Source: Bryobacterales bacterium (lineage in GTDB: Bacteria > Acidobacteriota > Terriglobia > Bryobacterales > Bryobacteraceae). Taken from it: 64,000 nt of DNA. The stretch spans positions 1 to 64,000 of the forward strand of contig PMSX01000344.1 in assembly GCA_003167495.1 (NCBI GenBank), given 5' to 3'. This document shows, piece by piece, positions 1 to 8,572 of this stretch (position 1 is its first letter; each line of letters starts with the position of its first letter). The notes under the pieces are model-generated. The model did no database searches. It was given only the letters and a program-made list of their open reading frames with translations, and was not told the origin of the DNA. A program made the translations under genes and the position numbers.

Positions 1-102
1 TCGCATGGCGCACACATGGGCGCCAAAATAACCGGGCTGTTAATCGGGCTGACACTCGCCCTCTTCGCCAGCCCCATCGTGAATTGGGTGCAGAGTCTGT
101 AA
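1..102 (+). CDS. virB2: VirB2/TrbC-like pilin subunit, C-terminal end
   Basis: The window opens inside an open frame that ends at a TAA at 100-102. The last 33 codons encode a hydrophobic helix (residues like GLLIGLTLALFASPIVNWVQSL), as expected for the second transmembrane segment of a VirB2-type pilin. Its position directly before a VirB3-like and a VirB4-like gene supports this, since VirB2 precedes VirB3 and VirB4 in most VirB operons. The 5' part is outside the window, so signal peptide and first helix cannot be checked. The call rests mainly on gene order and hydrophobicity. Confidence 0.65.
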   Translation, partial: SHGAHMGAKITGLLIGLTLALFASPIVNWVQSL

Positions 103-106
103 GCCG

Positions 107-415
107 ATGAAGACCAACCGACCCACCGCGAAAGCCCTCAACAAACCGTTGCTCATTGCAGGCGTCGATATGCGTCTGGCAGGTCTGGCGCTTGTCACTG
201 CGACGGTTGTTGGCGCAGTCAACGACTCGCTTGTCTACAAGGGGATCGCGATTGCTCTCTTCCTTGCGGTCTGTACGGGCGCGCGGATAGCCACGCGCCG
301 AGACCCCAATCTGCTTCTGGTCTGGAACCTGGCTCGACGGCATCGCTGGCTCTACGATCCGGCGAAGCGCGCTCACTTCCAGGTTCTACTTGTCCGAAAA
401 CCCGATACGGAGTAA
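107..415 (+). CDS. virB3: VirB3-like inner-membrane protein of the type IV secretion channel
   Basis: This encodes a 102-residue protein with two adjacent hydrophobic segments at about residues 22-40 and 44-62, followed by a basic tail (RRDPNLLLVW...RRHRWLYDPAK). Size, two-helix membrane hairpin and arginine-rich C-terminus fit VirB3/TrbD, the small inner-membrane partner of the VirB4 ATPase. It starts 4 bases after the pilin stop and ends 2 bases before the VirB4 ATG, so the three are surely co-transcribed. VirB3 helps pilus assembly at the inner membrane. Confidence 0.8.
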   Translation: MKTNRPTAKALNKPLLIAGVDMRLAGLALVTATVVGAVNDSLVYKGIAIALFLAVCTGARIATRRDPNLLLVWNLARRHRWLYDPAKRAHFQVLLVRKPDTE

Positions 416-417
416 CG

Positions 418-2829
418 ATGCTGCCATTACCCAAATTCATCAAGCCATGGAAAGATGCCGGTGAAGCGAATGCGCTATTCGCGCCATGCGCTTTCGTCGA
501 CGATCACGTTTTTCTCACCAAAACCGGTGCTCTCGGCGTGGTGTTTGAACTATCCGGCATTGATCCCCAGTGCTTGACGGACGCCACGATGGACTCGAAC
601 ACAAAACGTTTAGCCGCCGCCTGGCGCGTCTTCCACGAGGACATTCGGCTGTATCAGTACGTCGTCAAGCACGACGGTGCCAGCATCGATCAGCAGACGC
701 AGTACGACAGTCCGGCTGTCCAGGAAACTGTTACCGACCGTCGGGAGTTTCTCGAGAAAAATGGCCTCTATTCCATCCTGCTGTATTTCGCCGTTGTGCT
801 GGAGCCAGGCGCGATCGGCAAGAAGGCCGCGAGTTCCTTCCTGAACAAAAAAGCGCTGCAAATACTGACCCGCGAGCTAGACGAAAACCGCGAGAGGCTG
901 CTCGCGCAAACGCAAGCCTTCGAACGAAGCATCGGTGATTTGATCGGCCTGCGGCTGTTGCCCAAGGCTGATGCGTTTCAGTTCTTGCGCACTCTGGCCA
1001 ATCTCGATCAGCCGACCGCACAGACACAAACGCTTCGCCATGATTCGCATGTCGATTTCTACATGACGAGTTCAGCTGCCGCACCGCATCGCGACGGTTT
1101 GCAGATCGGACATCAGAACGTGGAAGTTCTGAGTCTACGGGAACTTCCAAGCGAGACATTTCCAAACGTGTTCCGTGAGCTTCTTAAGCTCGAATGCAAT
1201 TTCATCCTTGCAACCGAGCTTCGCCGTTTAGTCAATGACGATGCAATCGCGAAGATCCGCAGCGCCCAGTCTCACCACTATTGGAGCCAATGGATCTCAG
1301 ATCCCATGGCTCTGCTCAATCTGATTTTGAGTTTTGGCAAGAAGGACGAGTTGGTCGCCGATGAATCGGAAACAGATGATGTCGCTGAACTAACTCAAAC
1401 GCTCAAACGGGTCAAGAACGGTGGCGAGTATTTGGGCGAGTTTTCCTTCACGGTTGTCCTGTTTGCCGAGCATAGCCGGGCGAAGTTGCGAACCACCGCG
1501 GCCGACCTAGTCAAAATCTTTGGCGCTCACGAGGGCGCTCTGATCCAAGAGAGCTACAACGCCTTGAATGGTTATCTTTCGATTGTTCCTGGTAATGGCG
1601 CATTCAACCTTCGCCGCGCTTGGCTCCTGAGTGGCAACTATGCAGACCTGAGTCTCGTATACGCGCCTGGCTCCGGAGAAAAACGCAACCGCCATTTGAG
1701 TAGCGAAGCCGCAGTGATCTTAACCACCGAGGACAGGACGCCCTACTATTTCAACGTTTACGAAGGGGATCGTTTCGGAGTGCTGATCTTCGGAGCGCCC
1801 CGCAGCGGCAAATCCGTCACGACGAACCTGCTGATCGATCACTCGCAAAAAGATCATCCCCAAACTTTCATTCTTGACATCGGCGGTAGTTACAAAATGA
1901 CCACTGCCAAGCATGGCGGTAGTTATCTCAGCATGCGCTTTGGGAAAGACGGGCAGAGCTTTCGGATTAATCCGTTTGTGCTCGATCCGACGGCGGAAAA
2001 TTGGGAATTCCTTTTTTCCTTTGTGCTGGCTTTGATGGCCGTGAATGACTTCAGGCCCACTGCCGAAGACAAGCAGGAGCTCCGCGAAGCGATTGAAGCT
2101 CTCTACATCCTTGACGACGGTCTGCGCACATTGAGTCAACTTGCTCGCGGTCTGCCACCCAAAATGACACCCTACTTGCAGCAGTGGATCGGACGCGGGC
2201 AGTATGGTTCGATTTTCGACAACCACGAAGATACTCTGACGTTCTCGCATTTCCAGACGTTTGATTTCCAAGGCATGGAGGGCTACCCGGATGTCCTGCA
2301 GCCATTGTTGTTATATGTCTTTCGCCGAATCAGCCAAATCGTCTATGATCCGGCCCTGTTGACGCAGCCCAAACAGCTGTGGGCAGACGAGGTCTGGCAG
2401 TTTCTGACGAATGACTACGCCCGTGCCTACCTGGTGTCGGCCGGTAAGACCTGGGGCAAACACAATGCTGGCATCGCTCTGATCACACAATCAGCGGCCG
2501 ATCTTGACTTGGCCGGGATTTTGGATCTAGTGAACGAGCTTTGCCCGATGAAGATTCTGCTCGCGAATGCCGGAGCCGACTTGGCCAGTTACGCCGAGAT
2601 GTTCAAGCTGAATGAGCGCGAGGTCGAACGTTTCGCTGCGCTGATTCCCAAACGGCAGTTCCTACTCAAAACGCCAACCCGGTCCGCCGTGCTGAACGTC
2701 GAGCTCGATTCAGCCGCGTACTGGACCTACACCAATTCACCGTTCGACAATGCCCGCCGCAATGCTGCGATTGCAGCGCACGGCCAGGCCAAGGGTTTAG
2801 AAGTTCTTGCCGCCGAGGCGGCGCACTAA
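418..2829 (+). CDS. virB4: VirB4/TrbE conjugation ATPase
   Basis: An 803-residue protein of normal VirB4 length. The N-terminal half carries the VirB4/CagE-type domain. A Walker A motif GAPRSGKS lies at residues 459-466 and a Walker B-like stretch QLWADEVWQFL near residue 655. VirB4 is the hexameric ATPase at the inner-membrane base of the type IV channel that drives pilus growth and substrate transfer. The ATG follows the virB3 stop after 2 bases. No frameshift or loss of a key motif is visible. Confidence 0.95.
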   Translation: MLPLPKFIKPWKDAGEANALFAPCAFVDDHVFLTKTGALGVVFELSGIDPQCLTDATMDSNTKRLAAAWRVFHEDIRLYQYVVKHDGASIDQQTQYDSPAVQETVTDRREFLEKNGLYSILLYFAVVLEPGAIGKKAASSFLNKKALQILTRELDENRERLLAQTQAFERSIGDLIGLRLLPKADAFQFLRTLANLDQPTAQTQTLRHDSHVDFYMTSSAAAPHRDGLQIGHQNVEVLSLRELPSETFPNVFRELLKLECNFILATELRRLVNDDAIAKIRSAQSHHYWSQWISDPMALLNLILSFGKKDELVADESETDDVAELTQTLKRVKNGGEYLGEFSFTVVLFAEHSRAKLRTTAADLVKIFGAHEGALIQESYNALNGYLSIVPGNGAFNLRRAWLLSGNYADLSLVYAPGSGEKRNRHLSSEAAVILTTEDRTPYYFNVYEGDRFGVLIFGAPRSGKSVTTNLLIDHSQKDHPQTFILDIGGSYKMTTAKHGGSYLSMRFGKDGQSFRINPFVLDPTAENWEFLFSFVLALMAVNDFRPTAEDKQELREAIEALYILDDGLRTLSQLARGLPPKMTPYLQQWIGRGQYGSIFDNHEDTLTFSHFQTFDFQGMEGYPDVLQPLLLYVFRRISQIVYDPALLTQPKQLWADEVWQFLTNDYARAYLVSAGKTWGKHNAGIALITQSAADLDLAGILDLVNELCPMKILLANAGADLASYAEMFKLNEREVERFAALIPKRQFLLKTPTRSAVLNVELDSAAYWTYTNSPFDNARRNAAIAAHGQAKGLEVLAAEAAH

Positions 2830-2839
2830 GGAGCACACG

Positions 2840-3655
2840 ATGACTCGACTATTCAACATACCGGCGCTCGGCTTCGCACTGAGTGCTTTCCTCTTCGCGG
2901 CAGATCCGTCTGGCACCAGCCGCGAAGTGCAATACAAGAAAACCGATATCGTTCCGGTGGCTACCGCCATCCGGTTTACCACGTTGATCGAACTGCCAGA
3001 AGCGGAGACGATCTTGGAGGCCACCTGCGGCGACAAGGAATATTGGGCAGTCAACTGGACCGGCAATCTCGCCTATGTGAAGCCTGCCAAAGAAAAGGCC
3101 CGTACCAACATCAACCTTGTGACCCAGGCAGGCCACGTCTACAGCTTCATTGCCACGGAAGTGTCGGGAACGCCAACGCCGGCTGATTTGAAGCTGTTCA
3201 TCGTTCCATCGGATAACAGCGCGCTTATCACGTTGCGCGACAAACCGCGCTTCGTGCCAGTGGCCGATCTCGAAAAGGAGAAGAAACGTGCCGATGATGC
3301 CGAGGCGCGTCTCACCGGGCAGCAAGCTGATGCTCACAAGGAAATTGTCAAAGAGCGGGTGGAGGCTTTGGCGAATGTCACAGCGAAGATCGAACACGAC
3401 TACAAATACAAGCCAACGGCCATACATGAACCGTTCAACGTAATGGCCATGTATCACGACGACCGCTTCACCTATATCGAGGCGACGCCGACTGAGCCCC
3501 CGGCGGTTTATGAAGTTAAAGACGGCAAAGATTCGCTGATTCAGTTCGAGTTCGACGAAGCTCATCATCGCTACACCGTTCCCAAAGTTCTCAATCAGGG
3601 TTATTTGCGGGTTGGAAAAACTGTTTTGAAATTCAAGCGGGAGAAACAGGGCTAG
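2840..3655 (+). CDS. virB9: VirB9/TrbG outer-membrane core protein
   Basis: A 271-residue protein starting at the ATG at 2840, chosen because AAGGAG sits 7-12 bases upstream and a signal peptide (hydrophobic core about residues 6-20, ending AFLFAAD) follows directly. An upstream in-frame ATG at 2807 would put 11 charged residues before it. The C-terminal part has the beta-rich look of VirB9/TrbG, which forms the periplasmic and outer-membrane ring with VirB10. A charged helical stretch at about residues 145-185 (EKKRADDAEARL) separates the two halves. It lies between virB4 and virB10. Confidence 0.8.
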   Translation: MTRLFNIPALGFALSAFLFAADPSGTSREVQYKKTDIVPVATAIRFTTLIELPEAETILEATCGDKEYWAVNWTGNLAYVKPAKEKARTNINLVTQAGHVYSFIATEVSGTPTPADLKLFIVPSDNSALITLRDKPRFVPVADLEKEKKRADDAEARLTGQQADAHKEIVKERVEALANVTAKIEHDYKYKPTAIHEPFNVMAMYHDDRFTYIEATPTEPPAVYEVKDGKDSLIQFEFDEAHHRYTVPKVLNQGYLRVGKTVLKFKREKQG

Positions 3656-3659
3656 TTCT

Positions 3660-4910
3660 ATGGCCACGAACACCAACAACGTAAGGACGCCCGGCATTCC
3701 AGACCCGGAGGCAATCCAAACGCCTGGGATCAGTGACGCCGCGAAACGCAAGATCTTCTTTGCCGTCGTCGGTCTGCTGGTGGTTGTCATTCTGGCGAAT
3801 GTCTTTAGCCCGAATACGCCGCCGAAGAATCCAGCTGCGGCTCGCGAACAGAAGCGCACCGCGCAAACACCGACGGTCCAGCAAGTGAACGACTTGAAGA
3901 GATCGATTGATGACTCAACCAGGATCCTGCAAGAGAACCTGGACCGCGACAACGAGGTGGCGGCGCAACGGAGCCAGCAAAAGCAGACGCTCGCCGAACT
4001 GCAAGCTGCCGACGCGTTGCGCGATGCGCAACAGCAGCGTGCGCTCTTCGAAGCAACGAAAGGTATGGCCGGTTCAGCCGGAGATGCGCGGCAACAGGCG
4101 CAGTTGCAACACGCTGAGTTGGCTTACAAATCGCTGTTTGCCGACAATCGCGTGACTCAAACAGGCCAGCCGGTATCGTTCGTAACCAATGGCGCGAGGC
4201 CAAAACTCTCAGTAGAAGCAGGTAGCGTCGTCGCTCCAGATGTCGCGACGGAACCGGCAAAAGCAAAGCCGGAAGCCGAGCAAGATCGGCAACACAAACG
4301 CCGACCTTTGGATTTCGATTCCGCCGCACAACCACTCTACTGGCTGCCGGAAGGCACTGTCATCGAAGCCGAACTCACGAACCGGCTCGATGGCGACGAG
4401 CCAGGTCCGGTGAATGTCATGATCACCAACGATGTTTACAAGCCAGGCACACGGCTGGTACTCATCCCTCAAGGTGCTCGCGGGCTCGGTGAAGCGCATG
4501 AGGTTTCGTTGCTGGGACAGCAGCGCTTGGCTGTCGCGTTTCACCGTATTCTGACGCCTGGTTTGAACGGTTACGGCATTCCTCTCGACCACCCCGAGCC
4601 AGGCTTGGCGCAGGCTGGCGAGGCAGGCCTGCAGGACAAAGTCAACAACCACTACGCGACAATTTTCGGCGCGGCGCTCGCGGTCGGCGCTATCGGCGGT
4701 CTTGCGCAAATCGGCAATAATGCCGCTTCCCTCAATACTCTAAGCGATTTCAGGAACGGAGTTTCCGCCAGCACGGCGCAATCCGCAGATCGCATTCTCG
4801 ACCGGTTTCTGAATCGTATGCCCACCATCACCATTCGTGAAGGCACGCGCGTCAAGATCATCCTCACCGACGACTTGGCGCTGCCTGCCTACCAACCAAA
4901 GGAGCAGTAG
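3660..4910 (+). CDS. virB10: VirB10/TrbI channel scaffold protein
   Basis: A 416-residue protein with one transmembrane helix near the N-terminus (about residues 29-50, KIFFAVVGLLVVVILANVF), a Gln/Ala-rich helical periplasmic linker at about residues 65-160 and a C-terminal TrbI-type domain beginning near residue 220 (LYWLPEGTVIEAELTNRLDG). VirB10 spans both membranes and senses the ATP state of the inner ATPases. It starts 5 bases after the virB9 stop region and is followed 6 bases later by a small membrane gene. Confidence 0.92.
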   Translation: MATNTNNVRTPGIPDPEAIQTPGISDAAKRKIFFAVVGLLVVVILANVFSPNTPPKNPAAAREQKRTAQTPTVQQVNDLKRSIDDSTRILQENLDRDNEVAAQRSQQKQTLAELQAADALRDAQQQRALFEATKGMAGSAGDARQQAQLQHAELAYKSLFADNRVTQTGQPVSFVTNGARPKLSVEAGSVVAPDVATEPAKAKPEAEQDRQHKRRPLDFDSAAQPLYWLPEGTVIEAELTNRLDGDEPGPVNVMITNDVYKPGTRLVLIPQGARGLGEAHEVSLLGQQRLAVAFHRILTPGLNGYGIPLDHPEPGLAQAGEAGLQDKVNNHYATIFGAALAVGAIGGLAQIGNNAASLNTLSDFRNGVSASTAQSADRILDRFLNRMPTITIREGTRVKIILTDDLALPAYQPKEQ

Positions 4911-4916
4911 ACAACC

Positions 4917-5120
4917 ATGCAACCCAGCACAGAACGCTTGTTGCGCTATCGACTTGGCCTCGATCTCGTCATTCCCGGCTTCATCGCCTTCGGAATGTCG
5001 GTCATGGCTTTAATTTGTGTCCTCGCATTGTTTGCAGCTTTTGTTTTGCGGCCCGTTGAAAACTGGCTGCGCCATCCGCAACTCATCACGATTCACCACG
5101 AAAGGAGTCCTCGCCAATGA
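4917..5120 (+). CDS. small single-helix membrane protein of the transfer operon
   Basis: Encodes 67 residues with one strong hydrophobic segment (about residues 17-44, containing FIAFGMSVMALICVLALFAAFVL). Its last codons overlap the next gene by 4 bases (5117-5120), which implies translational coupling. The position between virB10 and the virB5-like gene is where TrbH/VirB7-sized genes can occur, but no lipobox cysteine is visible, so I do not call it VirB7. The function is unknown, and it is probably an element-specific channel subunit. Confidence 0.7.
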   Translation: MQPSTERLLRYRLGLDLVIPGFIAFGMSVMALICVLALFAAFVLRPVENWLRHPQLITIHHERSPRQ

Positions 5121-5968
5121 GGAAACGCATCATTCCGTATCTCAAAGGCGGCGCTGTCACCGCCGCCGTCGTTTTGTTTTTGCCGTTGCTCACGCCGCGA
5201 CTAAATGGTCAGATTGCGGTGTTCGATGGTTCATCCTGGGCGTCGCTGGGCAAGATTTGGCAGGAAGACATCTCGAATGGCGCCAAGCTGATCCAGGAGT
5301 ACAACGAACTCGTCAAGATCTGGACCAGCGGCATGCAGATTTACAACCTCGGCATGTCAATGGCAAAGAGTTTCACCACCGGCCAGAAAGGCGCATGGAT
5401 GACCATGGCGCAGATGGCCACCAACGATTTCACCAAAGACAAGTACGGCGAGACCATCCTCTGGCCACAGATGATCAATGGCCAACCCGGACTGACGCCG
5501 CAGGCCTGGGCGACAGCGACTTATCCCCTTACACATGACTCCTATATGTCTGGCCAAGTACCCGGTTCCAGCACGACTCTGGCGCAGCTCGCCACCCTCA
5601 ACGCGATGGACGGGACTTCCGTTAGTTGCCTGCAAAACGTCGCCAACTACCACGCCAATGTGGCTCTCAATCTTCCCTCGATCATGAAGCTCGCCGTTTC
5701 ACATCTGGACGGGACCGCCGGCACAAACAGCAACATCGAGCAGTTGAACATGATCAACGGCCACCAGGAACAAAGCAATACCGAGCAGCGCGCGCAGGGT
5801 GCGATCCAGACTTGTCTCGCGCAGCAGCAAACGCTGACGATCAAGCTTCAGCGGGACCAACTCGCTGAGTCGCTCGACTTTCAAGGTCAGGTTTATGACT
5901 ACAACAATGCGCAGGACTTTAACTGGGGCGGCTCGGCCGCTACCATTTCCAACTATCGCCCCCAGTAA
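5117..5968 (+). CDS. virB5: VirB5/TrbJ-like secreted pilus-tip protein
   Basis: A 283-residue protein with an N-terminal signal sequence (hydrophobic at about residues 12-27) and a mostly helical, Gln/Asn-rich body, matching the VirB5/TrbJ group found between VirB10 and VirB6 in Trb-type systems. VirB5 proteins sit at the pilus tip and affect recipient contact. Its last 15 residues (269-283, NWGGSAATISNYRPQ) recur at the end of the next small protein, an unusual shared tail. The start overlaps the preceding gene by 4 bases. Confidence 0.75.
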   Translation: MRKRIIPYLKGGAVTAAVVLFLPLLTPRLNGQIAVFDGSSWASLGKIWQEDISNGAKLIQEYNELVKIWTSGMQIYNLGMSMAKSFTTGQKGAWMTMAQMATNDFTKDKYGETILWPQMINGQPGLTPQAWATATYPLTHDSYMSGQVPGSSTTLAQLATLNAMDGTSVSCLQNVANYHANVALNLPSIMKLAVSHLDGTAGTNSNIEQLNMINGHQEQSNTEQRAQGAIQTCLAQQQTLTIKLQRDQLAESLDFQGQVYDYNNAQDFNWGGSAATISNYRPQ

Positions 5969-5980
5969 GGAGATTGCTCT

Positions 5981-6190
5981 ATGTCAAATCTATTGAACTT
6001 CAAATTTCTTGCTGTTGCCTTCTTGTTGCTTGCCAGCATTGCTGGCTCTCTCGCCTATCGCAACGCCAAAGAGGCCGAGAAGGAAGCGGAAGCGGCGCGG
6101 TCGCGCGCAGTGCTCCAGCAAGCCATCAAGACCAGCTCCAACAACTGGGGTGGCAGCGCGAACACGATTCGCAAATACCGTCCCAAATAA
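5981..6190 (+). CDS. small anchored protein sharing the C-terminal tail of the VirB5-like protein
   Basis: Encodes 69 residues, with a hydrophobic N-terminal segment (residues 7-25, KFLAVAFLLLASIAGSLAY), a charged Glu/Lys/Ala helix (28-45) and the tail NWGGSANTIRKYRPK at residues 55-69. That tail is identical at 11 of 15 positions to the end of the gene just upstream. An AAGGAG-like ribosome site (5967-5972) precedes the ATG. The place between virB5 and virB6 is that of small entry-exclusion or lipoprotein genes (TrbK/Eex) in related systems, but no lipobox cysteine is present, so this role is only a guess. Confidence 0.7.
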   Translation: MSNLLNFKFLAVAFLLLASIAGSLAYRNAKEAEKEAEAARSRAVLQQAIKTSSNNWGGSANTIRKYRPK

Positions 6191-6199
6191 GGCCACTTC

Positions 6200-7123
6200 A
6201 TGAACTTAACGCGCAAACTCGTCTTCCTGTTCCTGGCCGCAGTCCCGCTCTCCTTCGGAGCGGGACTCCAGGACTATTCGGGCATCGTCACGCACCAAAT
6301 CGACCAGATGACGACGAACTTCAGCCCGATCTTCCTGGCGGAGGGGCAAACTGTTTTCACTAGCATCGCCGTCATCATGCTGGCAATCCTGGGTCTGCGG
6401 GTGGCTCGCGCTTCGCTCGCTGCGCACCATCTGGTCGTGCCCCTCGACGAGTTGATCCATTTCTTCTTCCTCTTTGTGCTGGGAGAGACGATCTTGCGCT
6501 ATTGGAATGCGCCATTGGCGTTGTTAGGCGGGAATAACGTCCACCAGATCATTCCCGTGATTGCCTACGATCTGGCGAACAAAATCAACATTGCAGCGCT
6601 AGACACTCTCACAAGTCAGGTCGACAACATCCTAAAGAACACGCCCTTTCCAGGTGCTACGCAGCTTCTCGAAATCGGCTTCTACTTTGAGTTCACGGGG
6701 CTGCTGGTTTTGGCGGACGGAGTCCTCTTCGTCCTGACTCTACTCAGCTTCGTTGCGATCGGCATCGGCACATTAGTGGGGCCATTATTGGTCCCCTTCA
6801 TCCTGGTGCCGCGTTTCAATTGGCTGTTCTACAACTGGCTTTCCTACACCATCAAGTACAGCTTCTACCAAGTCGTCGCTAACGCGCTGACGTTCATCTG
6901 GGCGAACGCTTTTGTGTTCGTGATTAACAACATCTTTGGCGGCAACTTTGCACTCGCTCACGCCGCTACCGAGATTCTTGGGCTCTTTCTACTCTCGCTG
7001 GGGATGCTCGCCAGCATCTTCTACGTCACGCATTTCGTCAATGACCTGTTCACAGGCGCCGCCCATGCCGGTGGCAACTTAGCCGGAACAGTGAAGAGCA
7101 GCGTCATGAAGGCTTTTAAATGA
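6200..7123 (+). CDS. virB6: VirB6/TrbL polytopic inner-membrane channel protein
   Basis: A 307-residue protein with a signal-like N-terminus and at least five long hydrophobic segments (about residues 50-70, 85-105, 160-190, 195-220 and 250-285). The VirB6/TrbL family forms the polytopic inner-membrane part of the channel and contacts the passing DNA. It lies between virB5-like and virB8-like genes, the normal place. Its stop overlaps the start of virB8 by 4 bases (ATGA at 7120-7123). Confidence 0.88.
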   Translation: MNLTRKLVFLFLAAVPLSFGAGLQDYSGIVTHQIDQMTTNFSPIFLAEGQTVFTSIAVIMLAILGLRVARASLAAHHLVVPLDELIHFFFLFVLGETILRYWNAPLALLGGNNVHQIIPVIAYDLANKINIAALDTLTSQVDNILKNTPFPGATQLLEIGFYFEFTGLLVLADGVLFVLTLLSFVAIGIGTLVGPLLVPFILVPRFNWLFYNWLSYTIKYSFYQVVANALTFIWANAFVFVINNIFGGNFALAHAATEILGLFLLSLGMLASIFYVTHFVNDLFTGAAHAGGNLAGTVKSSVMKAFK

Positions 7124-7809
7124 AAACAGACACCACTTTTGATCCGGCGGCGCTGCCTCCGATTGAGTACGCAGCCGCCAAGCACTTCGAGTACTACGGT
7201 TCCACCTTGACGACGAATACAGCGCTCAAGATCGCGCTCCTCGTCGCGCTCGGTGTCATCGCCACCCTTAGCTTCAACAACCTGCGAATCTCTCGCGCAA
7301 TGGCGCACATCAAGCCCGTCATCGTACGGATCGACGATGTCGGCCGTGCCGAAGCCGTGAATTCATCGCAGGTGGACTACAAGCCGCAAACCAAGGAAGT
7401 TCGCTACTTCCTGACGCAATTTGTAACCGGCTTCTATGGCCGCAACCGCAAAACGGTTCAGGACCGCTACGTCGAATCAATCTACTTCCTGGAACGCAGC
7501 GTCGCCGATATCGTCGACGCGAGCGACCGGAAGACAAACTGGCTGCCAAAGTTTCTCGCCAGCAACGAAGACAACGTGGATGTGCTGGTCTCGAACGTTG
7601 TGATCGAGGAACTTGAAACTGAACCGTACCGTGCGCGGGTGGAGTTTACAAAGGTTTTCACCACCACCGCCGGTACGGAAGACAAACGCGAACGCTGGAC
7701 CGCCGAGTTTCAGTTTCGCTTTAACCCCGAGGTTCCCAACAATGTGGTTCCTCATAACCCGCTTGGTGTGGCCATTACCTATTTTCACGCGGACCAGGCG
7801 TTCCAGTAA
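7120..7809 (+). CDS. virB8: VirB8/TrbF inner-membrane assembly protein
   Basis: A 229-residue protein with a cytosolic N-terminus, one transmembrane helix (about residues 38-56, ALKIALLVALGVIATLSF) and a periplasmic NTF2-like domain, the standard VirB8/TrbF plan and length. VirB8 nucleates assembly of the channel. It is the last intact gene of the T4SS operon here. The next start codon (7820) opens a frame that runs into inserted toxin-antitoxin DNA. Relaxase, coupling protein and VirB11 follow after that interruption. Confidence 0.9.
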   Translation: MKTDTTFDPAALPPIEYAAAKHFEYYGSTLTTNTALKIALLVALGVIATLSFNNLRISRAMAHIKPVIVRIDDVGRAEAVNSSQVDYKPQTKEVRYFLTQFVTGFYGRNRKTVQDRYVESIYFLERSVADIVDASDRKTNWLPKFLASNEDNVDVLVSNVVIEELETEPYRARVEFTKVFTTTAGTEDKRERWTAEFQFRFNPEVPNNVVPHNPLGVAITYFHADQAFQ

Positions 7810-7819
7810 GAGGGATAAG

Positions 7820-7850
7820 ATGACAAACCAAGAAAACCGTTGGCTTCCTC
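7820..7850 (+). pseudogene. 5' stub of a lost transfer-operon gene
   Basis: An ATG at 7820 with a purine-rich site (GAGGGATAAG) just ahead begins a frame reading MTNQENRWLPQ. About 30 bases later the sequence becomes the antisense of hepT. Spacing and ribosome site are like those of the other operon genes, so this looks like the start of a gene whose remainder was replaced by the toxin-antitoxin module. The lost gene's identity cannot be told from 11 residues, and the stub could also be chance. Confidence 0.3.
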
Positions 7851-8190
7851 AGGCTTTGGGTGGCATTACAGCTTCCAATGCGCGTACCAATTCGGGAAGA
7901 TCGGAAGACACGGTTTCCCAAATTCGTTCCACGTCCCATTCGAAGTACCCGTGCGTCAGTTGGTTTCGCATCCCTACGACTTTCGGCCACGGAATAGTAT
8001 TGATCCCTGCCTTCGTTTCCGGCGAAATCCGACTCGCAGCTTCACCGACTATTTCAAGTTCCTTTACCAAAGAAAGAAGAAGCATCCGATCGCGGGTGAG
8101 ATCGTCTACGGTCTTTCCTGTTGCAAAGCTGATGGCCTCCCGCGCCGCTTCCAGCATGTGGCGGAGACGTGTCGGATCATCAATGAACAT
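7849..8190 (-). CDS. hepT: HepT-like HEPN RNase toxin (DUF86)
   Basis: A 113-residue helical protein with the HEPN motif R-X4-H-X-Y (RNQLTHGY) near residue 82, the catalytic signature of HepT toxins. The ATG at 8190 (MFIDDPTR) is chosen because it overlaps the end of mntA by 11 bases, as usual in this pair. A longer version from 8220 is less likely. HepT cleaves RNA, and MntA neutralises it by adding AMP groups to the tyrosine of this motif. The pair lies antisense to the transfer genes and probably stabilises the element. Confidence 0.88.
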   Translation of the reverse strand: MFIDDPTRLRHMLEAAREAISFATGKTVDDLTRDRMLLLSLVKELEIVGEAASRISPETKAGINTIPWPKVVGMRNQLTHGYFEWDVERIWETVSSDLPELVRALEAVMPPKA

Positions 8191-8485
8191 ATTGAACCGC
8201 TGCCGAGGCCACCACCTCATCCCGGAAGTAGCGGCTGAGCTCCGCCGGGGTGCGCAGGTCCACTTTTCGCCCGATCATCTCCGACAACTCCAGCTCCATA
8301 CCTGCGAAGCCGAAATAGCCCGGCGCTCGACCGGGTTCGAATTCCACCAGCACATCCACGTCGCTCTCGGGGCCGAAGCGCTCCGTAAGCACCGAGCCAA
8401 ACAACGAGAGTTTGCGGATATGGTGCCTGACACAAAAGGCCTCAATCTGCTCGCGGGGAAGTTCAACTGGCAGCTGAGTTGTCAA
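8180..8485 (-). CDS. mntA: MntA-like minimal nucleotidyltransferase antitoxin
   Basis: A 101-residue protein carrying the nucleotidyltransferase motif GS-X10-DXD (GS at residues 30-31, DVD at 42-44), followed by the LVEF and VDLRTPAEL elements of MNT antitoxins. MntA inactivates HepT by AMPylation and lies upstream of it in the operon, as here. The start is TTG at 8485 with GAGGA about 8 bases before it. An inverted repeat CCATCC-5-GGATGG at 8509-8525 lies just upstream and may be an operator. Confidence 0.88.
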   Translation of the reverse strand: MTTQLPVELPREQIEAFCVRHHIRKLSLFGSVLTERFGPESDVDVLVEFEPGRAPGYFGFAGMELELSEMIGRKVDLRTPAELSRYFRDEVVASAAVQYVH

Positions 8486-8508
8486 GTTCGTTCCTCGCCA
8501 TCAGTATG

Positions 8509-8525
8509 CCATCCCGCACGGATGG
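8509..8525 (-). promoter_or_regulatory. inverted repeat upstream of mntA-hepT
   Basis: CCATCC (8509-8514) and GGATGG (8520-8525) form a perfect 6-base inverted repeat with a 5-base spacer, 24 bases before the mntA start. The position suits an autoregulatory site of the toxin-antitoxin operon. This is inferred from symmetry and place only. Confidence 0.35.
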
Positions 8526-8572
8526 TTGTCCCATTTCCCTCTACTCAAACACACGAATTAGGAGAACTAAAC

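Noticed and set aside
2849-3952. Minus-strand frame of 367 codons opposite virB9 and virB10
   Set aside because: It is the antisense shadow of two well-supported genes that are part of a continuous operon.
7613-8572. Long plus-strand open frame running through the end of virB8, hepT and mntA into the ribbon-helix-helix gene
   Set aside because: It is the antisense or shifted reading of strongly supported genes. Only the part from the ATG at 8573, with its own ribosome site, looks real.
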